From RYN-230 sp963768945 (GTDB lineage: Bacteria > Actinomycetota > Actinomycetes > Streptosporangiales > Streptosporangiaceae), in the NCBI GenBank assembly GCA_963768945.1, contig CAVYJW010000008.1, positions 1,061,191 to 1,125,190 on the forward strand: a DNA stretch of 64,000 nt. Direction: 5' to 3'. Under the pieces are notes generated by a model, which saw nothing but the letters and a program-made list of their open reading frames with translations, was not told the DNA's origin and ran no database searches. The position numbers and the translations under genes were made by a program. Below, in pieces: positions 46,522 to 56,115 of this stretch; positions within the stretch are counted from its first letter, which is position 1; each line of letters starts with the position of its first letter.

Positions 46522-46584
46522 GGCCAGGCCCTCGTCGAGAAGGCCTGCGGGAAGTTCCCGGGATGACGCCAGTCTTTCCGTCAC

Positions 46585-47058
46585 CGGTCACAGTCTGGCC
46601 CGCAACCTCGGGATCTGTCACCAGCGCGCGGGATCTGCCTGACGCCCGCCTTCGCCTTTCCGTAACCTCAGGGCAACCGGGTTATCCCCGTCCGGTCGTT
46701 TTCTAGCCGCGTCCCGTTTACCCCGGGCATGACGACCTTGATGCAATGGCCATCGCGGGTGTATGCCTAGAGCTAAGTCAACCGCACCTGGTGCCGTATA
46801 TGCGGGCGACGAGGCAGCCTAGCGGTGCTGCTGCAGTCGGTGCGACCGCCGGGGGTGGGCATGTCCAGGGATTCCGTGGACGGGAATATTGTCCTTCCAA
46901 TTCAGGCGTCGCGTTCGTGACCGTTAGCGCGAACGGCGAAGCGCCGTGGATCGATGTGTCAGCGACGGGGCGCCAGCCCGGGCCATCCTCAGGCCGGTCA
47001 CCGGAAGCCCGGCCGCCGGAGAGCCGGGCACCCCAAAGCCGATCACCGGAAGAGAGCT
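46585..47058. other. intergenic stretch between divergent genes
   Basis: Should hold the promoters of the flavoprotein (minus) and of the glucose dehydrogenase (plus). A 160-codon plus frame is open here (46746-47228) but has no family resemblance and runs into the dehydrogenase gene. No clear operator seen. Confidence 0.35.
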
Positions 47059-48189
47059 ATGAAAGCAGTCGCGGTCTTTCCAGGTTCTCAGGAGGTCAAG
47101 GTCGTCGAGCAGGAACTCCCGCGGCTCACCCATCCCGATCAGGTTATGTTGCGGATGCTCGACATTGGCATCTGCGGCACGGACAAGGAGATCTGCTCCT
47201 TCGAGTATGGAACTCCGCCGCCGGGTGATGACCACCTGGTGATAGGGCACGAGTCGGTGGCCGAGATCGTGGAAGTGGGGGCCGCGGTCGGGCGCGTTGC
47301 GCCGGGAGACCTCGTCGTACCATCCGTCCGGCGCCCGTGTTCCCACCCTGGATGCCTGGCCTGCCGTTCCGGGCACCAGGACTACTGCTACACCGGGGAC
47401 TTCAGCGAACGCGGCATCAAGGAAGCCCACGGCTATATGGCCGAGTACGCCGTCGACCGTGAGCAGCACATGAACGTCGTGCCGCCGGATCTGCGGGAGA
47501 TCGCCGTCCTGGCCGAGCCGCTAACTATCGCGGAGAAGGCGCTGGCGCAGATCTTCTGGATGATGCAGCAGCGACCGCCATGGATCGACCCGGAAACGCC
47601 CAGCGAGGAACGGGGCGACGGGCTTTCGGCGCTGGTACTCGGTATCGGGCCGGTCGGGCTGCTGGGTGCGATGGTGCTCATCTCGGCCGGCTTCACGACG
47701 TACGTCTACTCCCGCGAACTGCCTCCCAGCCCGCGCATCGACCTGGTCTCAGCCATCGGGGCGACCTACGTCTCCTCCCGGAACACCACGTTCGGGCAAC
47801 TCGCGGGACAGGCCGGCAACATCGATCTGATCTACGAAGCGGTCGGGCACTCGCACTTCGCCCTTGAGGCGCTGAAAGTCCTGGGCACCAACGGCATCTT
47901 CGTGCTCACCGGCGTCCCCGGCCTGCAGGCCTTTGTCAAGGCGGATCCGGCTCGCCTGATGAGGGAGATGGTCCTGAAGAACCAGGTGCTGCTCGGCACG
48001 GTGAACGCCGGGGCGGACGCCTTCGCGTCCGCGCTCCGCGATCTCGGCCTCTTCCGCCGCAGCTGGCCGGCCGTGGTGTCGACGCTCATCGCCGGCCGCT
48101 ACCCGCCAGAGCAGGCACCGGACCTCATCCTCGGGAGGCCGGCCGGCATCAAGAGTGTGATCGCTTTTGACGTAGACGGAAAAGGATAG
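47059..48189 (+). CDS. glucose 1-dehydrogenase-like zinc-dependent MDR enzyme
   Basis: 376 residues. Catalytic zinc ligands lie in GICGTDKE (C39) and GHESVAEI (H64, E65). The structural zinc loop is RPCSHPGCLACRSGHQDYC (C94, C99, C102, C110). GIKEAHGYMAEYAVD and the nucleotide motif VLGIGPVGLLGAM match the archaeal/actinobacterial glucose dehydrogenase branch. It oxidises glucose or a related aldose to the lactone with NAD(P). It is seven bases upstream of a glucosidase gene, so hydrolysis and oxidation of glucose are probably coupled. Confidence 0.88.
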   Translation: MKAVAVFPGSQEVKVVEQELPRLTHPDQVMLRMLDIGICGTDKEICSFEYGTPPPGDDHLVIGHESVAEIVEVGAAVGRVAPGDLVVPSVRRPCSHPGCLACRSGHQDYCYTGDFSERGIKEAHGYMAEYAVDREQHMNVVPPDLREIAVLAEPLTIAEKALAQIFWMMQQRPPWIDPETPSEERGDGLSALVLGIGPVGLLGAMVLISAGFTTYVYSRELPPSPRIDLVSAIGATYVSSRNTTFGQLAGQAGNIDLIYEAVGHSHFALEALKVLGTNGIFVLTGVPGLQAFVKADPARLMREMVLKNQVLLGTVNAGADAFASALRDLGLFRRSWPAVVSTLIAGRYPPEQAPDLILGRPAGIKSVIAFDVDGKG

Positions 48190-48196
48190 GTGCGCG

Positions 48197-51010
48197 ATGC
48201 CGCAGGATCCGCCAGACGGGCAGCACATCCCCGATCCAGCCTCGCTGACGGCTGAGGAGGAGCGACTGCACGAGGCGCGCGCGGGCGTTCCGTGGCGAGC
48301 CTGGGGACCATATCTCAGCGAACGGCAGTGGGGCACGGTCCGGGAGGACTACAGCCTCAACGGCGACGCCTGGTCCTACTTCAGCCACGATCAGGCGCGG
48401 TCTCGCGCGTACCGGTGGGGTGAAGACGGTATCGCCGGGATCAGCGACGACAAGCAGCGGCTGTGCCTGGCCCTCGCGCTGTGGAACGAGCGGGACCCGA
48501 TCCTGAAAGAACGCCTGTTCGGCCTCACGAATGCCGAGGGCAACCATGGTGAGGACGTCAAGGAGTACTACTTCTACGTCAACAACCTGCCGACACACAG
48601 CTACCAGCGCTACCTCTACAAGTACCCGCAGGCCGAATTCCCCTATAACGACCTGGGTGCCGTGAACCGGGCCCGGTCACGGCACGAACTGGAATACGAG
48701 CTCCTCGATACGGGCGTCTTCGATGAGGACCGTTATTTCGATGTCGAGGTGGAGCATGCGAAGAACGGTCCGGAAGATATTCTGTGCCGGATCACCGTGC
48801 ACAATCGGTCGGACCAGGACGCCGCGCTGCACGTGCTCCCCACGCTGTGGTTCCGCAACACGTGGTCGTGGAAGGCAGACGGACCTAAGCCGCGCGTCAC
48901 CCGGGCCGCCGCTGCCTATCCGGTCGTCCGGGCCGAGCACCACGAACTCGGCGTTCTCTACCTCCACGCCGAGCCGGGAGCAGACCTGCTGTTCTGCGAG
49001 AACGAGACGAACACGGCGCGCGTTTTCGGCACCGAGCCGGCCACGCGTTTCCCCAAGGACGGCATCGGCGACCACCTGCTGCACGGCGCGGACACCGTTA
49101 ACCCCGGCGACGAGGGAACCAAGGTGGCTGCGCGGGTCCGGCTATCCGTGCCGGCCGGCGGGCAGGCCTCGGTGCTGGTACGGCTCACCCGTGAGGGCCC
49201 GGAGAAGCTCACGGCGCCGTTCGACGGCGCTGCCGGGCTGATCGAGCGGCGGCGGGCCGAGGCGGACGAGTTCTATGAGGCCATCACACCGCCCGCGGTG
49301 AGCGATGACGCGAAGGCGGTCATGCGCCAGGCACTGGCGGGGATGCTCTGGTCCAAGCAGTGCTACTACTTCGACGTGGACCGCTGGCTTCGCGAGCGCC
49401 GTCTCCACCCGCTGCGAGCCCCGGCGTGGCGCGGGAGCCGGAACGAGTCGTGGTTCCATATGTTCAACCATGACGTCGTGTCCATGCCCGACAAGTGGGA
49501 GTATCCCTGGTACGCCGCCTGGGACCTGGCCTTCCATTGCATTCCTCTCGCCATGGTCAACCCCGACTTCGCGAAAAGCCAGATCGACCTGATGCTGTCC
49601 CAGGATTACCTGCACCCCACCGGCCAGATGCCGGCCTACGAGTGGAACTTCGGGGACGTGAACCCGCCGGTGCACGCCTTCGCGGTCCTCTTCCTCCAGA
49701 ATCTGGAGTCAGACCTTGGCGAGGTAGACCTGCCATTTCTGAAGGAGTGCTTCGCGAGGCTGCTGCTGAACTTCACCTGGTGGGTGAACCGCAAGGATCC
49801 GTCCGGCCGCAACGTGTTCGAGGGCGGCTTCCTTGGCCTGGACAATATCGGGGTGTTCGATCGCAGCGCCGCCCTCCCCACGGGCGGGCGGCTGGAGCAG
49901 GCGGACGGCACCGCCTGGATGGCGATGTTCAGCCAGAACATGCTCGAAATGGCGATGGCCCTGCTCCAGCACGACGAGGGTTACGAGCAATTCGTGCTCA
50001 AGTTCATCGAGCACTTCTTCTGGATCGCCGCCGCGGTGGACCCGGTCGGTGAGCACCCCGACGAGATGTGGGACGAGGAGGACGGCTTCTTCTATGACGT
50101 GCTGCGCCTCCCCGACGGCACCGGCGCCCGGATCAAGGTTCGTTCCCTGGTGGGCCTGCTGCCCTTGTGTGCCACGACGGTGATCGAGGCGGACATGATC
50201 GACCGCTATCCGAAGATCGCCGCGCATGTGCGTGGCTTCCTGGAGCGCAACCAGGACCTCCTGGTCAACATCGCTGACCCGCTTGTGACCGGTGCCCACG
50301 GCCGGCGCCTGCTGTCCCTGGTGAACGAGGACAAGCTGCGGCGTATTCTCGCCCGGATGCTCGATGAGGAGCGTTTCCTGGGCCCGCACGGGATCCGCTC
50401 GATCTCACGATGGCACCTCGACCATCCTTACAGCTTCAATGCCGGCGGTGCCGATCATCAGGTGCAGTACGAGCCGGCCGAGTCAACCAGCGGAATGTTC
50501 GGCGGCAACTCCAACTGGCGCGGGCCGGTCTGGTTCCCGATCAACCTGCTCCTGATCCGGGCCCTGCTCCAGCACTACCGCTACTACGGGGATGATCTGA
50601 AGGTCGAGTGCCCGACCGGCTCGGGGACGATGATGAACCTGTACGAGGTGGCGCAAGAGTTGTCACGCCGTCTCGCCACCACGTTCCTGCGGGACGAGGC
50701 CGGACGGCGCCCCGTCTACGGCGGGATCAAGCTGTTCCAGGAGGACCCGCACTGGCGGGACCTGATTCTTTTCCACGAGTACTTCCACGGCGACAACGGG
50801 GCCGGCCTCGGTGCCTCGCATCAGACCGGGTGGACCGGCCTGGTAGCCAGGCTCATCCAGAGCATGGGCCAGTTCGACGCCGCTTCCGTCCTCGACGACT
50901 ACCAGTGGCCGATGGCCCGGCCATACCGGCGTCTCGCCGCAGGACCGGTCGCAGGCGTCACCACGGCCCGCAGAGCACGCGGCGTGCGGGAACCAGAGCC
51001 TTCTCCCTAA
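48197..51010 (+). CDS. GH63-type glucosidase (MGH1-like)
   Basis: 937 residues. WGPYLSERQWGTVREDYSLN, GDAWSYFSHDQARSRAYRWG and DGIAGISDDKQRLCLALALW form the family N-terminus. The toroid includes SWFHMFNHDVVSMPDKWEYP, WYAAWDLAFHCIPLAMVNPD, PPVHAFAV, WWVNRKDPSGRNVFEGGFLG and GNSNWRGPVWFPINLLLIRA. It has no signal peptide, so it is cytoplasmic. Bacterial relatives cleave glucose from glucosylglycerate, mannosylglycerate or trehalose-like compounds. It follows the dehydrogenase gene in one operon. Confidence 0.85.
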   Translation: MPQDPPDGQHIPDPASLTAEEERLHEARAGVPWRAWGPYLSERQWGTVREDYSLNGDAWSYFSHDQARSRAYRWGEDGIAGISDDKQRLCLALALWNERDPILKERLFGLTNAEGNHGEDVKEYYFYVNNLPTHSYQRYLYKYPQAEFPYNDLGAVNRARSRHELEYELLDTGVFDEDRYFDVEVEHAKNGPEDILCRITVHNRSDQDAALHVLPTLWFRNTWSWKADGPKPRVTRAAAAYPVVRAEHHELGVLYLHAEPGADLLFCENETNTARVFGTEPATRFPKDGIGDHLLHGADTVNPGDEGTKVAARVRLSVPAGGQASVLVRLTREGPEKLTAPFDGAAGLIERRRAEADEFYEAITPPAVSDDAKAVMRQALAGMLWSKQCYYFDVDRWLRERRLHPLRAPAWRGSRNESWFHMFNHDVVSMPDKWEYPWYAAWDLAFHCIPLAMVNPDFAKSQIDLMLSQDYLHPTGQMPAYEWNFGDVNPPVHAFAVLFLQNLESDLGEVDLPFLKECFARLLLNFTWWVNRKDPSGRNVFEGGFLGLDNIGVFDRSAALPTGGRLEQADGTAWMAMFSQNMLEMAMALLQHDEGYEQFVLKFIEHFFWIAAAVDPVGEHPDEMWDEEDGFFYDVLRLPDGTGARIKVRSLVGLLPLCATTVIEADMIDRYPKIAAHVRGFLERNQDLLVNIADPLVTGAHGRRLLSLVNEDKLRRILARMLDEERFLGPHGIRSISRWHLDHPYSFNAGGADHQVQYEPAESTSGMFGGNSNWRGPVWFPINLLLIRALLQHYRYYGDDLKVECPTGSGTMMNLYEVAQELSRRLATTFLRDEAGRRPVYGGIKLFQEDPHWRDLILFHEYFHGDNGAGLGASHQTGWTGLVARLIQSMGQFDAASVLDDYQWPMARPYRRLAAGPVAGVTTARRARGVREPEPSP

Positions 51011-51400
51011 CCCCTCTCGGCGGCCGTGAACGTTGTAGTCCTGGCCGGCCTGTTGACTCACCCGGGGAGGACAAAGAACTGCTGCTTTCCCATCTGCGCG
51101 GGGCAATGACTTCAGGGCCCCGGCACCGCGATGGGCCCAGCATGGCTAGAGGGACGATTAATCTCGTATCTTGGGGACAAAGCAAAGGCAAAGTAAATCC
51201 GCGGTTCAGGGTGCTTGTATATGCACATGATCGCCGCAGCAGGACATCCTGAAATGAACCCGCAGAGCTGAGTGCATGGCCAAACTCCGCCCCAGGATGA
51301 CCAAGACCGCCGGCCCAGGCTGCCGTAAGGTCCGGATAGTCCTCTTCACTGCCGAATAGTATGCGCTGACATGCGCGCGCTCACCCGGGAGGCCGAAACG
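51011..51400. other. promoter region of the diiron monooxygenase operon
   Basis: 390 bp with no gene. Locally A/T-rich segments (51150-51200) may carry the promoter. No sigma-54-like or palindromic site was found. Confidence 0.4.
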
Positions 51401-52450
51401 ATGAATATGTATGCGGCGCCGAAGCGACAGAGCCTGTCAGGAAACCGCTCATTCGTCTGGGTCAAGGCCGCCGGGAAGCGGCCGACAGAATACGAAGACC
51501 TGACCGTCGGCCAGCAATCTACGCCTGCACAGTATGCTTTCCAGGGATGGCCTATCCGGTTCGATGACGGGCGGGACCCGTATACCGAGGACTCGACAGT
51601 CATCCGCTCATCGGACTGGTACGCCTACCGCGATCCCAACCAGACCTGGCAGCGGGGATATATCTCCGGAGTCGATGAATCCGAGAAGGCACTCGAGCGT
51701 TCCTTTGAAGGAGCGCATGCGGCCGGCCTCTTTGCTTTCGCCAACGAGGGGTGGGTCGGCAAGGGGCTGGCCGAGCACTACATGACCTACCCGTTCATCG
51801 AGTACGGCCTCTTCCTGGCCCTGTGCTACGCCGAGCGTGAGGCGCTCTCCGACACCGTGACGTTCTCCATCGTGTTCGAGGCCGGGGACAAGCTACGGCA
51901 CCTGCAGGACGTGGTCTATTACTCGTTCGAGCTGGCTGAGGCGTTCCCCGGGTTCGACGACAGCGGTGCGCCGGCCGCCTGGCAGAGCGATCCGCTCTGG
52001 CAGGGTGCCCGCAAGGCGGTGGAGAACATCATCGCCCTCTATGACTGGATGGAAGTCGTCGTCGCCACGAACCTGTGCTTCGACCGGGTCTTCGGTGAAC
52101 TCGCCAAGGTCGAGTACTTCAGCCGGTTCGCGGCCGCGAACGGCGACGTGGTGACGCCGATCATCATCGCGTCCTCGGAGGCGGACACCGCCCGGACACA
52201 GCGCTGGACCTCCGCGCTGATCCAGCACGTGCTCGATGACCCGGTGCACGGGCGGGCGAACCGGGACATCATCACGTCCTGGATCGAGAAGTGGGACGGC
52301 TACGCGCTGGACGCGTGCGAGGCGTTCGCCCCGGCCTTCAGCCAGGCCCCGGTGCAGGCGGCCACGTTCGAGTCGGCCATGCGGGATGTGCGCGCCAAGC
52401 AGGCCGCCTATCTCGGCAGTCTCGGCCTGGCCAGCCGGGCCCGGGCCTGA
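51401..52450 (+). CDS. soluble diiron monooxygenase, hydroxylase small (beta) subunit
   Basis: 349 residues from ATG 51401, chosen because GGGAGG lies eight bases upstream (an in-frame ATG at 51371 has none). RSFVWVKAAGKRPTEYEDLT, GWPIRFDDGRDPYTEDST and SSDWYAYRDPNQTWQRGYIS are typical of the all-helical beta subunits of toluene, alkene and propane monooxygenases, which lack metal ligands and stabilise the large subunit. First gene of a four-gene unit in the order seen in amoABCD/etnABCD. Confidence 0.9.
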   Translation: MNMYAAPKRQSLSGNRSFVWVKAAGKRPTEYEDLTVGQQSTPAQYAFQGWPIRFDDGRDPYTEDSTVIRSSDWYAYRDPNQTWQRGYISGVDESEKALERSFEGAHAAGLFAFANEGWVGKGLAEHYMTYPFIEYGLFLALCYAEREALSDTVTFSIVFEAGDKLRHLQDVVYYSFELAEAFPGFDDSGAPAAWQSDPLWQGARKAVENIIALYDWMEVVVATNLCFDRVFGELAKVEYFSRFAAANGDVVTPIIIASSEADTARTQRWTSALIQHVLDDPVHGRANRDIITSWIEKWDGYALDACEAFAPAFSQAPVQAATFESAMRDVRAKQAAYLGSLGLASRARA

Positions 52451-52519
52451 GAAGCCGAGCCTGAGAGGCCGAGCCGACAGCCCGAGCGTGACCGCCTGGG
52501 CGGGAAAGGAAGGAAGATC

Positions 52520-52837
52520 GTGTCAGCCAAGGACCTCACCCAAGTCCGGGACACCGTCGGAATATCCCTCATCGGCAGCGCCGAGACCGCGGTGGCTATC
52601 GAGATGGTCGCCGACGAGATGCCCGACGCAAAGATCACTGACAACGACTGCTTCTACAAGATCGAGCGGGAAGGGCTGCTGACTTTCAACATGGCCGAGC
52701 TCTCCGATCGGCTCGGGCGTGAATACACAGTCCACGATTTCCTGGTCAACATGACGTCGTATTACGGCCGGATCGTCGTGAGTGACGCCGCGGTCGAGAT
52801 TTACGCGGACATCCTGCCCGAACGGTTCCGCGATTAG
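52520..52837 (+). CDS. soluble diiron monooxygenase coupling (effector) protein
   Basis: 105 residues from GTG 52520 (AAAGGAAGGAAG upstream). VGISLIGSAETAVAIEMVAD, DCFYKIEREGLLTFNMAELS and YTVHDFLVNMTSYYGRIVVS match the MmoB/DmpM/TmoD family. It has no cofactor and tunes electron transfer and oxygen activation at the hydroxylase. It lies 16 bp upstream of the large-subunit gene. Confidence 0.92.
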   Translation: MSAKDLTQVRDTVGISLIGSAETAVAIEMVADEMPDAKITDNDCFYKIEREGLLTFNMAELSDRLGREYTVHDFLVNMTSYYGRIVVSDAAVEIYADILPERFRD

Positions 52838-52853
52838 CCAAGGAGGAAGATCA

Positions 52854-54356
52854 ATGGCGCCGAAGCTGGAAGCGGTACACGCCAAGGGCAAGCGGTATGA
52901 CTGGGGATTCGACTACGCCCGCCCGGACCCGAAGTTCCCGACCCGCTACATCATCCCGCCGAACGGCAAGGACCCGTTCCGGATAATGATGCGCGGCTAC
53001 GCCTCAATGGAGACCGAGAAGGATAACCGGGTCTACGGCGGGCTGGACAGCGACGTGCGGTACCGGAACGCGAACGTCGCCGAGCCCCGGTTCATGGAGG
53101 CGATGAAGTTCGCCGTGCCCGCCTTCACCGACGCGGAATACCAGGCGGTGACCGGGGCCGGTTTCCTGGTCGCCTCGGTGAAGAACCAGGAGATGCGCCA
53201 GGGCTTCGCCGCCCAGATGCTCGATGAGGTCCGGCACACGCAGCTCGAGACGGGGCTCCGCAAGTATTACCTGAAGAACTACTACGACCCGGCGGGCTTT
53301 GACATCGGCCAGATCGCGCTGGGAAACCACCCGGTGGGGACGCTCGCCCGGGCCTCGTTCCAGCCGTTCAACACCGGCGACCCGGTCGAGGTCTCCATGT
53401 GCCTGAACGTGGTGCTGGAGACGGCCTACACGAACCCGCTGGTGGTCGCCCTGCCCCAGGTGGCGGTGGTCAACGGTGAGCACGCGATGCCGACCTCATT
53501 CCTGTCGATCCAGTCGGACGAGTCACGCCATATGGCCAACGGGTACGGCATGCTGATGTGCGTCGTCCAGGAACCAGACAACGTCCCCTTCCTTCAGGAG
53601 GCGCTGGAACGGCACTTCTGGCACCAGCACATGTCCATGGACACGCTGGTAGGCGTCGTCTCCGAGTACTACGCGGTGAACCGGCCCTGGGCGTACAAGG
53701 ACGTGTGGGAGGAGTGGGTGGTCGACGACTTCGTCGGCTCGTACATGAGCCGGCTGGGTTCCTTCGGGCTGCGCCCGCCGGACCGACTCGGCGAGGTAGC
53801 GCGGTTCGTGGAGGACATGCACCACTCGGTGGCCATCGCCCTGGCTGCCATCTGGCCGCTGAACTTCTGGCGCATCGACCCCATGGGCCCAGCCGACTAC
53901 GAGTGGTTCGAGAACCACTACCCGGGCTGGACCGCCCGCTACGGGGGTCTCTGGGATGCCTACCGGGCGATGAGCGACCCCTCATCTGGCCGTGTCCTGA
54001 TGCAGGAACTGCCGGCCCTGCCGCCGTTCTGCCAGGTGTGCCACGTGCCCTGCGTGATGCCCCGGATCGACGCGCCGGAGACCCGGATCTTCGATCACGA
54101 GGGCAAGCGCTACGCGGTCTGCAGCGAAGGGTGCGAGTGGATCTTCAAGCTCAACCCGAAGATCTACACCGGCTGCGCGGGCTGGTGGGAGCGCTTCGAC
54201 GGGATGGACCTGGCGGACGTCATCCTCGCCCTCGGCTACGTCCGGCCCGACGGGCGGACCCTGATGGGCCAGCCGCACCTCAACCCGGACCGGATGTGGA
54301 CCATCGACGACATCAGGCGCCTTGAGTACGAAGTGAAGGACCCGCTCAGGGCATGA
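52854..54356 (+). CDS. soluble diiron monooxygenase, hydroxylase large (alpha) subunit with YHS domain
   Basis: 500 residues; AAGGAGG is before ATG 52854. The complete diiron ligand set is visible: E95 (DAEYQAVTG), E125 and H128 (LDEVRHTQ), E189 (VVLETAYTNPL), E223 and H226 (SDESRHMANG). A YHS domain (about 392-437: PFCQVCHVPC, RYAVCSEGCEWIFKLNP) follows, as in the phenol/toluene hydroxylase branch. Length equals that of the actinobacterial alkene monooxygenase large subunits. The enzyme inserts oxygen from O2 into a hydrocarbon or alkene; the natural substrate cannot be read from sequence. Confidence 0.93.
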   Translation: MAPKLEAVHAKGKRYDWGFDYARPDPKFPTRYIIPPNGKDPFRIMMRGYASMETEKDNRVYGGLDSDVRYRNANVAEPRFMEAMKFAVPAFTDAEYQAVTGAGFLVASVKNQEMRQGFAAQMLDEVRHTQLETGLRKYYLKNYYDPAGFDIGQIALGNHPVGTLARASFQPFNTGDPVEVSMCLNVVLETAYTNPLVVALPQVAVVNGEHAMPTSFLSIQSDESRHMANGYGMLMCVVQEPDNVPFLQEALERHFWHQHMSMDTLVGVVSEYYAVNRPWAYKDVWEEWVVDDFVGSYMSRLGSFGLRPPDRLGEVARFVEDMHHSVAIALAAIWPLNFWRIDPMGPADYEWFENHYPGWTARYGGLWDAYRAMSDPSSGRVLMQELPALPPFCQVCHVPCVMPRIDAPETRIFDHEGKRYAVCSEGCEWIFKLNPKIYTGCAGWWERFDGMDLADVILALGYVRPDGRTLMGQPHLNPDRMWTIDDIRRLEYEVKDPLRA

Positions 54357-54364
54357 GCAGCCCA

Positions 54365-54409
54365 GTGTTGTCCCGGGACGCTTCACCCCAGCGCGCCCCG
54401 GGACAACAC
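54365..54409 (+). promoter_or_regulatory. 13-bp intercistronic hairpin before the reductase gene
   Basis: GTGTTGTCCCGGG (54365-54377) pairs perfectly with CCCGGGACAACAC (54397-54409), with a 19-base loop, 8 bp after the large-subunit stop and 34 bp before the reductase start. It could be a partial terminator, or a barrier that protects the hydroxylase mRNA and lowers reductase output. Confidence 0.8.
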
Positions 54410-54443
54410 CAGGGCCCAGCCGGCTTCCAGCAAGGATGACGAG

Positions 54444-55484
54444 ATGGGTTCACTGGTAACAGTCCTGCCCTTCGGGGAGACGCTCGAAGTCGGGCCAGGC
54501 GAATCAGTGCTGAAGGCGATCCTCCGCCAGGGCCGGTTCGTCAAGTACGGCTGTAAGCACGGCGGGTGCAGCACCTGCCGCGCGGAAGTCGTGCAGGGTG
54601 ACTACGAGCTGAGCGACAACACCTCGTTCTCCCTCAGCGACGCCGACCGGGCAGCCGGTGTCGTGCTGCTCTGCTCGACATTCGTTCAGGCGGACGAGCT
54701 GGTCGTCAACGTATCCCGGACCATGGACGACCTCAGCGAAGACCAGTACCTGGCCGGCCAGCACGTTCAGGAGTACCTGGCCACGGTGGACCGGGTCGAC
54801 GCGCTCACCCACGACATCCGCTGGCTCGGGCTGCACCTCGAAGACCCTCCCACATTTGCCTTCACCGCCGGGCAGTACGTGGAGGTATCGGTCCCGGGGA
54901 CGGCAGACAGCTGGCGATCCTTCTCCATGGCCAACCCGCCCGGCGAGGCAGGCCGGGTCAACCTGATCGTCAAGGTGATACCCGGCGGCGCCTTCTCGGC
55001 CGCCCTGGACAGCGGCATTGCGCGTGGCGATCAGCTCCGGCTCCGTGGACCATTTGGCCAGTTCGGCGTTCGCCTGTCGCACCGGCCGATGATCATGGTG
55101 GCCGGCGGTTCCGGGATGGCCCCCATCTTCGCCATGATCAAGGATCTCGCCGCCACGCCAAACCGCCGTGACGTCATCTTCTTCTACGGTGCCCGAAGCC
55201 GCCGCGACCTCTTCCTCCTCGGCGAACTGGAGAGCCTCGCCACCAGCCACGACTGGTTCACCTTCGTCCCGGCGCTGAGCGAACCGCACCCGGCGGACCG
55301 CGACCGGGCTGGGCCCACCGGGCTGGTGACCGAGGTGCTCGCCCAGCAGCTCCCATCGACCCGGGGGATGGAAGCCTACCTGTGCGGGCCCCCGCTAATG
55401 ATCGACGCCGCAATCGATGTGCTCAAGGACACCGGCTGCAAGGAACGCCACATCTACTTCGACCGGTTCGTTCCCTCTGGGTGA
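54444..55484 (+). CDS. soluble diiron monooxygenase reductase (2Fe-2S/FAD/NADH)
   Basis: 346 residues. An N-terminal plant-type ferredoxin holds C37, C42, C45 and C77 (YGCKHGGCSTC, VLLCSTF). The FAD-binding RSFSMANPP and GGAFSAAL and the NAD-binding MVAGGSGMAPIFAMI and AYLCGPPLMIDAAI follow. It passes electrons from NADH to the hydroxylase. AAGGA lies before ATG. It is the last gene of the operon. Confidence 0.93.
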   Translation: MGSLVTVLPFGETLEVGPGESVLKAILRQGRFVKYGCKHGGCSTCRAEVVQGDYELSDNTSFSLSDADRAAGVVLLCSTFVQADELVVNVSRTMDDLSEDQYLAGQHVQEYLATVDRVDALTHDIRWLGLHLEDPPTFAFTAGQYVEVSVPGTADSWRSFSMANPPGEAGRVNLIVKVIPGGAFSAALDSGIARGDQLRLRGPFGQFGVRLSHRPMIMVAGGSGMAPIFAMIKDLAATPNRRDVIFFYGARSRRDLFLLGELESLATSHDWFTFVPALSEPHPADRDRAGPTGLVTEVLAQQLPSTRGMEAYLCGPPLMIDAAIDVLKDTGCKERHIYFDRFVPSG

Positions 55485-55577
55485 CGATCAGGGGATCCCC
55501 CGGCCGGCCGTCGCGGTCTGCGCCCACGGCACAAGGCCCAGCGCACCAGTTCCTAGCCCTGGCTTGCCGCCATGGGG

Positions 55578-55976
55578 TCAGGAAGGCGGGGCGAAGAACT
55601 CGAGGGCAATTCCGTCCGGGTCGCGGAACGAGACGCCAGAGCCGTAATGGGCGTCCTTGATTCCGCCATGCGCGATGCCAAGCTCGTCCAGGCGCGCGGC
55701 CCATGTCTGCAGTTCATCGCGATTGCGGCAGGCGAACGCAACATGATCAAGGCCGGTGCGGTGCTCGTCGAATATGTCATCTGCGGCCTGGGGGTGCGTA
55801 TGCAAGCCCAGCAGCTGCCCTCCGCCGAGCGCGAACACGGTGTGGTGAAAGCCCCCCATCTGCTCGTCCTCGTCCAGGACCGGCTCGGCGGCCAGCAGCG
55901 CACCGTACCAGCGGGTGCTTCGCTCAAGGTCGGTCACGGTCACAGCGACATGGGTGATCGGCGGGAACTCAGGCAT
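55578..55976 (-). CDS. VOC (glyoxalase-fold) protein
   Basis: 132 residues: PPITHVAVTVTDLERSTRWY, GGFHHTVFALGGGQLLGLHT, GLDHVAFACRNRDELQTWAA and VSFRDPDGIALEFFAPPS form two paired modules. Metal ligand candidates are H (THVAV), H (LDHVAF) and E (LEFF). It converges on the monooxygenase operon; a role in processing its products is possible but unproven. Confidence 0.88.
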   Translation of the reverse strand: MPEFPPITHVAVTVTDLERSTRWYGALLAAEPVLDEDEQMGGFHHTVFALGGGQLLGLHTHPQAADDIFDEHRTGLDHVAFACRNRDELQTWAARLDELGIAHGGIKDAHYGSGVSFRDPDGIALEFFAPPS

Positions 55977-56115
55977 AGCGGCCTTCCTAATTGACGGTGA
56001 ACATTGAATGGTTACGGGATCCTCCGCGGGGCCGCGAAGAACCGAGGCTCTGGCGTAGAGACGTTGATGTCTCTTCTTCCCCCTGTTCCCCTTGGGGCCG
56101 GCCTCGATCAACAAA

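Noticed and set aside
44860..46566. 568-codon plus-strand frame
   Set aside because: Antisense shadow of the flavoprotein gene on the minus strand.
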